A stretch of DNA of 26,153 bases from Hydrogenovibrio sp. UBA654. Lineage in GTDB: Bacteria; Pseudomonadota; Gammaproteobacteria; Thiomicrospirales; Thiomicrospiraceae. The position numbers and the translations under genes are program-made. Positions 22,724 through 26,153 of the stretch are shown piece after piece. How positions within the stretch are numbered: position 1 is the first letter of the stretch; every line of letters starts with the position of its first letter. A model generated the notes under the pieces. It did not search any database and was not told the DNA's origin. It saw only the letters and a program-made list of their open reading frames with translations. The DNA is taken from the NCBI GenBank assembly GCA_002299585.1, contig DBOE01000049.1, forward strand, positions 1 through 26,153, in the 5' to 3' direction.

Positions 22724-24235
22724 ATGTTCGGTTTTTCAATATTAACCACTCTTATTTGGCTACCAATGCTGGCAGGTATGCTAATTTTATTTATAGGTAG
22801 AGATAGAGCTACTTTAGCTAAATGGTTATCTTTACTTACGACAATAGTTACTTTCTATATTTCTTTATCATTATGGATAGATTTTGATACAACTGTTTCG
22901 ACTATGCAGTTTGAAGAAAAAGTTGCTTGGATACCACAGTTTAATATCTACTATCATCTTGGGGTAGATGGTTTATCTATGCCTTTGGTATTATTAACTA
23001 CTTTTACCCAAATATTAGTTATTGCTTCCGCTTGGGATGTGATTAAAGAAAGGGTTGAGCAATACATGGGAGCCTTCTTGATAATGGGGGGGGTTATGGT
23101 TGGTGTTTTTGCGGCTTTAGATTCTATTTTATTTTATGTGTTTTGGGAGCTATTGCTTATCCCGATGTTTATTGTAATTGGTAAGTGGGGGGGGGTAGAT
23201 AGAGTTTACGCTACTATGAAGTTCTTTTTATATACCTTCTTTGGTTCGGTATTTATGCTAGTTGCTTTCTTGTATATGTATTCTCAATCTGGTAGTTTTT
23301 CTATCCTGCATTTTCAAGATATGCCTATTGGAATGACAGCACAGATTTTTATATTCTTAGCTTTTTTAATTGCTTTTGCGGTAAAAGTACCTATGTTCCC
23401 TGTGCATACTTGGCTACCTGACGCTCATGTACAAGCACCTACTGCGGGTTCTGTGGTGCTGGCAGCCATTATGCTTAAAATGGGTGGTTATGGTTTTGTA
23501 CGCTTTAGTTTGCCGATTACACCAGATGCATCTATGAGTTTAGACTGGTTAGTTATTGCTTTGTCGTTAATTGCTATTTTTTACATAGGTATAGTTGCAC
23601 TTGTGCAGACGGACATGAAAAAACTAGTTGCTTACTCATCCATTTCACACATGGGCTTTGTAACCCTAGGTATGTTTTTAATTTATGATATTGTGCAAAA
23701 TACTGGCAGTGCTCAGGGGGCGGCTTTGGGTATGGAAGGGGCAATGATTCAGATGATTTCGCATGGTTTTATCTCTGGGGGCATGTTTTTGATGATTGGG
23801 GTTTTATATGACCGCATGCACACTCGTGATATTAGTGCCTATGGTGGAGTGGTTAATAAAATGCCTTGGTTTGGAATGTTTGCGGTATTATTTGCTATGG
23901 CAAATGCTGGACTACCCGGCACCTCTGGTTTTGTGGGAGAGTTTATGGTTATTCTTGCAGCCTTCAAAGCCAATGTTTGGTATGGGATTATTGCCTCTAC
24001 TACTTTAATAATTGGAGCAGCATATACTCTATGGATGGTAAAAAGAGTATTTTTTGGCGAAGTAGCCAATGAAAATGTTGAGAAATTAGAAGATTTAAAT
24101 AAACGAGAATTTGTAATTATGGCAACATTAGCAATAGCTGTTCTGGTGGTAGGTCTATACCCAGCACCAATTATAGAAATAATGCATACCTCGGTTGCTA
24201 ATTTATTAATCCAAGCAACCACCTCAAAATTATAA
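22724..24235 (+). CDS. nuoM: NADH-quinone oxidoreductase subunit M
   Basis: NuoM (ND4) is the middle antiporter-like proton pump. The 503 residues form about 14 membrane helices. E142 in FWELLLIPMFIVIG corresponds by motif to the essential E144 of E. coli; KVPMFPVHTWLPDAHVQAPT and SSISHMGFVTLG are the other family marks. Two long G runs lie close together in the gene, eight bases at 23086-23093 (M-G-G-V) and nine bases at 23187-23195 (W-G-G-V), an unusual feature for an AT-rich genome. It lies 27 bases after nuoL with TAAGG at 22706-22710, and 17 bases before nuoN. Confidence 0.97.
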   Translation: MFGFSILTTLIWLPMLAGMLILFIGRDRATLAKWLSLLTTIVTFYISLSLWIDFDTTVSTMQFEEKVAWIPQFNIYYHLGVDGLSMPLVLLTTFTQILVIASAWDVIKERVEQYMGAFLIMGGVMVGVFAALDSILFYVFWELLLIPMFIVIGKWGGVDRVYATMKFFLYTFFGSVFMLVAFLYMYSQSGSFSILHFQDMPIGMTAQIFIFLAFLIAFAVKVPMFPVHTWLPDAHVQAPTAGSVVLAAIMLKMGGYGFVRFSLPITPDASMSLDWLVIALSLIAIFYIGIVALVQTDMKKLVAYSSISHMGFVTLGMFLIYDIVQNTGSAQGAALGMEGAMIQMISHGFISGGMFLMIGVLYDRMHTRDISAYGGVVNKMPWFGMFAVLFAMANAGLPGTSGFVGEFMVILAAFKANVWYGIIASTTLIIGAAYTLWMVKRVFFGEVANENVEKLEDLNKREFVIMATLAIAVLVVGLYPAPIIEIMHTSVANLLIQATTSKL

Positions 24236-24252
24236 ATAGGTAATTAAAGAAT

Positions 24253-25689
24253 ATGAATTTTGTCATACCAGATTTTGCACCAGCTATACCAGAGATAGTT
24301 TTGTTGATACTAACTTCCTTGCTGTTAGTTGCAGATTCTATTTGGGAAAAACGCTTCCAGTTTGCTACCTACTATGTAACCCAAGCAATTTTAATTATTG
24401 TTGGGATTTTGATTCTTACTAGTTTTGCAACAGAACAAACGATTACTTTTAACGGCAGTTTTGTAAGGGATAGTTTTGGAGATATCCTGAAGATATTTGT
24501 AGTATTTATCTCAATACTGGTATTTTTATTTTCTAAAGAATACCTGATGCAAAAAAACTTTTTCCGTGGAGAATACTTTACTTTAGGTCTATACGGAGTA
24601 TTAGGTATGTTTGTGATGATTTCGGCTTACAACTTCATCACAATGTATCTAGGCTTAGAAATAATGTCTTTGGCTCTGTATGCCATGATAGCAATGCGTA
24701 AAGATCACCGTGAATCTTTAGAAGCCGCCATGAAATATTTTGTATTAGGAGCTTTAGCGACAGGTATGTTGTTATATGGTTTTTCTATGGTTTATGGTGC
24801 AACAGGAACAATGCAGTTTGATACTATGGCAGCGGTTATAGAAGCAGGTAATGCTGATAAAACAGTATTAGTATTTGGTTTGGTTTTTGTAATTATAGGG
24901 CTAGCTTTTAAATTAGGAGCGGTGCCTTTTCATATGTGGGTGCCAGATGTTTATCATGGAGCGCCAACAGCAGTCACATTGTTTTTAGGAACTGCACCAA
25001 AGCTAGCGGCTTTTGCTATGCTCTACAGGATTTTAGTAGAAGCACTACCTGGGCTAGTAGCAGATTGGCAGGTATTTTTAGTAATGCTATCAATATTATC
25101 CTTAACCGTGGGGTCTATTGCCGCTATTGTGCAGGAGAATCTAAAGCGGATGTTGGCTTACTCAGGTATAGGGCATATAGGATTTATATTATTGGGAGTT
25201 ATTGCCGCCAACCCTGATGGTTATTCAGCGGCGATGTTTTATACAATTGTTTATGTAGTTACAGGAGTGGCAGGTTTTGGAATGATCGTGGCACTTGCAA
25301 GAGTGGGCAATGAATTTGATAAGATTGCTGATTTTAAGGGTTTAAATGCTCGTAATCCTTGGTTAGCACTGATGTTTGTATTTGTGATGTTCTCTATGGC
25401 AGGAATTCCACCATTCATTGGTTTTTATGCCAAGATATTAGTAATAGAAGAGGTTGTAAAAGCGGGCTTTACATGGTTGGCGGTCTTTGCGGTAATTACT
25501 GCGGTAATTAGTACTTATTATTATTTAAAAGTAATAAAAGCTATGTATTTTGATGATCCAGAAGATGAATCAAAATTAGAAGCTGTTAGCTATCAGCTTC
25601 ACTTAGCAGTTAGTTTTGTAGCTATTTTATTGTTAGTATTTGGTATTTTACCATCCTCTATCATTGAATTAACCTATAACAGTTTATAA
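24253..25689 (+). CDS. nuoN: NADH-quinone oxidoreductase subunit N
   Basis: NuoN (ND2) is the antiporter-like subunit closest to the peripheral arm. The 478 residues have about 14 helices. E136 in YLGLEIMSLALYAM corresponds by motif to E133 of E. coli, and LGAVPFHMWVPDVYHGAPT, LAYSGIGHIGF and MAGIPPFIGFYAK are conserved. It completes the standard A-to-N gene order in which all 14 subunits are present once, so the genome should make a full NADH-oxidising enzyme. No subunit gene is duplicated or broken. The DUF2818 gene begins five bases after its stop. Confidence 0.97.
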   Translation: MNFVIPDFAPAIPEIVLLILTSLLLVADSIWEKRFQFATYYVTQAILIIVGILILTSFATEQTITFNGSFVRDSFGDILKIFVVFISILVFLFSKEYLMQKNFFRGEYFTLGLYGVLGMFVMISAYNFITMYLGLEIMSLALYAMIAMRKDHRESLEAAMKYFVLGALATGMLLYGFSMVYGATGTMQFDTMAAVIEAGNADKTVLVFGLVFVIIGLAFKLGAVPFHMWVPDVYHGAPTAVTLFLGTAPKLAAFAMLYRILVEALPGLVADWQVFLVMLSILSLTVGSIAAIVQENLKRMLAYSGIGHIGFILLGVIAANPDGYSAAMFYTIVYVVTGVAGFGMIVALARVGNEFDKIADFKGLNARNPWLALMFVFVMFSMAGIPPFIGFYAKILVIEEVVKAGFTWLAVFAVITAVISTYYYLKVIKAMYFDDPEDESKLEAVSYQLHLAVSFVAILLLVFGILPSSIIELTYNSL

Positions 25690-25694
25690 TAATT

Positions 25695-26012
25695 ATGTCT
25701 GTTGAAAATGCTGTTTATTTGTTACTAATTACCTCAATAGTGTTAGCAAATGTACCCTGGATATTATCCAATCGACTATTTATGTTTATTAGGATACCAA
25801 CAAAATCTTTTTGGACTAACCTAATAGAATGGTTTAGTTATTTTATGTTTATGGGCTTGATAAGCTATCTATTAGAACAAAAAGTAATGGGTCATGTTAA
25901 GTCGCAAGAATGGGAGTTTTTTGCAATAAATTTATTTATGTTTGCTATTTTTTCTTTTCCAGGTTTTATTTACCGCTACAACCTAAAAAACTTTATAAAA
26001 AACGGAAAATGA
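25695..26012 (+). CDS. DUF2818 family membrane protein at the end of the nuo operon
   Basis: This 105-residue hydrophobic protein has about three to four membrane segments: 5-25, a weaker 43-61, and 73-93. Conserved-looking pieces are LANVPWILSNRLF near the N-terminus, EWFSYFMFMGLISYLLE in the middle, QEWEFFAINLFMFAIFSFPGF near the C-terminus, and a basic tail. The pattern and the position right behind nuoN match the DUF2818 family, which I know mainly from betaproteobacteria and some gammaproteobacteria and for which I know no function. The five-base spacing to nuoN means co-transcription with complex I, so an accessory or assembly role is a reasonable inference but untested. There are no cysteines or other obvious metal ligands. 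Confidence 0.75.
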   Translation: MSVENAVYLLLITSIVLANVPWILSNRLFMFIRIPTKSFWTNLIEWFSYFMFMGLISYLLEQKVMGHVKSQEWEFFAINLFMFAIFSFPGFIYRYNLKNFIKNGK

Positions 26013-26022
26013 TAAAAAAGAG

Positions 26023-26036
26023 CTTGCAAAAGCAAG
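26023..26036. repeat. Small hairpin overlapping the tRNA-fMet -35 box
   Basis: CTTGC (26023-26027) and GCAAG (26032-26036) are perfect inverted repeats around AAAA. The -35 hexamer TTGCAA lies inside. Read on the minus strand the hairpin is followed by CTCTTTTTT, resembling a terminator for transcription entering from the right. No plus-strand T run follows, so it does not terminate the nuo transcript. Confidence 0.45.
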
Positions 26037-26051
26037 ACTAGCCTATATAAT
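26024..26051 (+). promoter_or_regulatory. Promoter for initiator tRNA (and likely rimP-nusA-infB)
   Basis: TTGCAA (26024-26029), a 16-base spacer and a perfect TATAAT (26046-26051) lie 17 bases before the tRNA 5' end. It is the most canonical promoter in the window. The base pattern after the -10, ACGC, recalls the GC-containing discriminator of stable-RNA promoters under stringent control. Confidence 0.75.
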
Positions 26052-26067
26052 ACGCACAACAAATTAA

Positions 26068-26144
<77 letters not shown>

Positions 26145-26153
26145 TATTCTAAA

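Noticed and set aside
24936..25217. Plus-strand frame overlapping nuoN (and similar frames at 23796-24072 over nuoM)
   Set aside because: They lie wholly inside well-conserved nuo genes in another frame and show no family pattern.

Overview
The window is a compact housekeeping region of an AT-rich bacterium (about one third G+C by eye). The gene content and order are those of a gammaproteobacterium. The rpmI-rplT-pheS-pheT-ihfA-merR series, the yhbY/rlmE/ftsH/folP/glmM group, secG followed by tRNA-Leu(GAG), and an initiator tRNA at the right edge all match arrangements known in that class. NuoC also carries an insertion before its conserved core that I recall from Xanthomonas-type relatives. 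Low G+C, short spacers, and a nuo operon ending in a DUF2818 gene would fit a marine sulfur-oxidiser of the SUP05/Thioglobus kind, but this placement is a guess; the sequence itself only supports 'AT-rich gammaproteobacterium'.

Positions 1-4639 hold the end of rpmI (L35), rplT (L20), a strong terminator, then pheS, pheT, ihfA and a MerR-type regulator, tightly packed and partly overlapping. At 4653-4961 yhbY runs on the minus strand, the only minus-strand gene, divergent from rlmE. Positions 5022-10761 hold rlmE, ftsH, a large hairpin and a second clear terminator, then folP, glmM and tpiA. These genes serve ribosome maturation, membrane protein quality control, folate synthesis, cell-wall precursor synthesis and glycolysis.

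Positions 10764-11302 hold secG, a 91-base imperfect palindrome and tRNA-Leu(GAG). From 11401 to 25689 lies a complete 14-gene nuo operon (nuoA to nuoN, with nuoC and nuoD separate) for proton-pumping respiratory complex I, followed 5 bases later by a DUF2818 membrane protein gene. The nuo promoter region contains a perfect 16-bp palindrome resembling an FNR-type site laid over the TATAAT box. The window ends with a strong promoter and an initiator tRNA (fMet), which in relatives precedes rimP-nusA-infB.

I see no mobile element with a transposase, CRISPR array, prophage, toxin-antitoxin or defence locus, and no broken gene. The points worth a second look are small: the FNR-like operator, the 91-base palindrome, a 14-bp inverted repeat after ftsH, repeated poly-G tracts inside essential genes, loss of the N7 iron-sulfur ligands in NuoG, and the uncharacterised gene ending the nuo operon.
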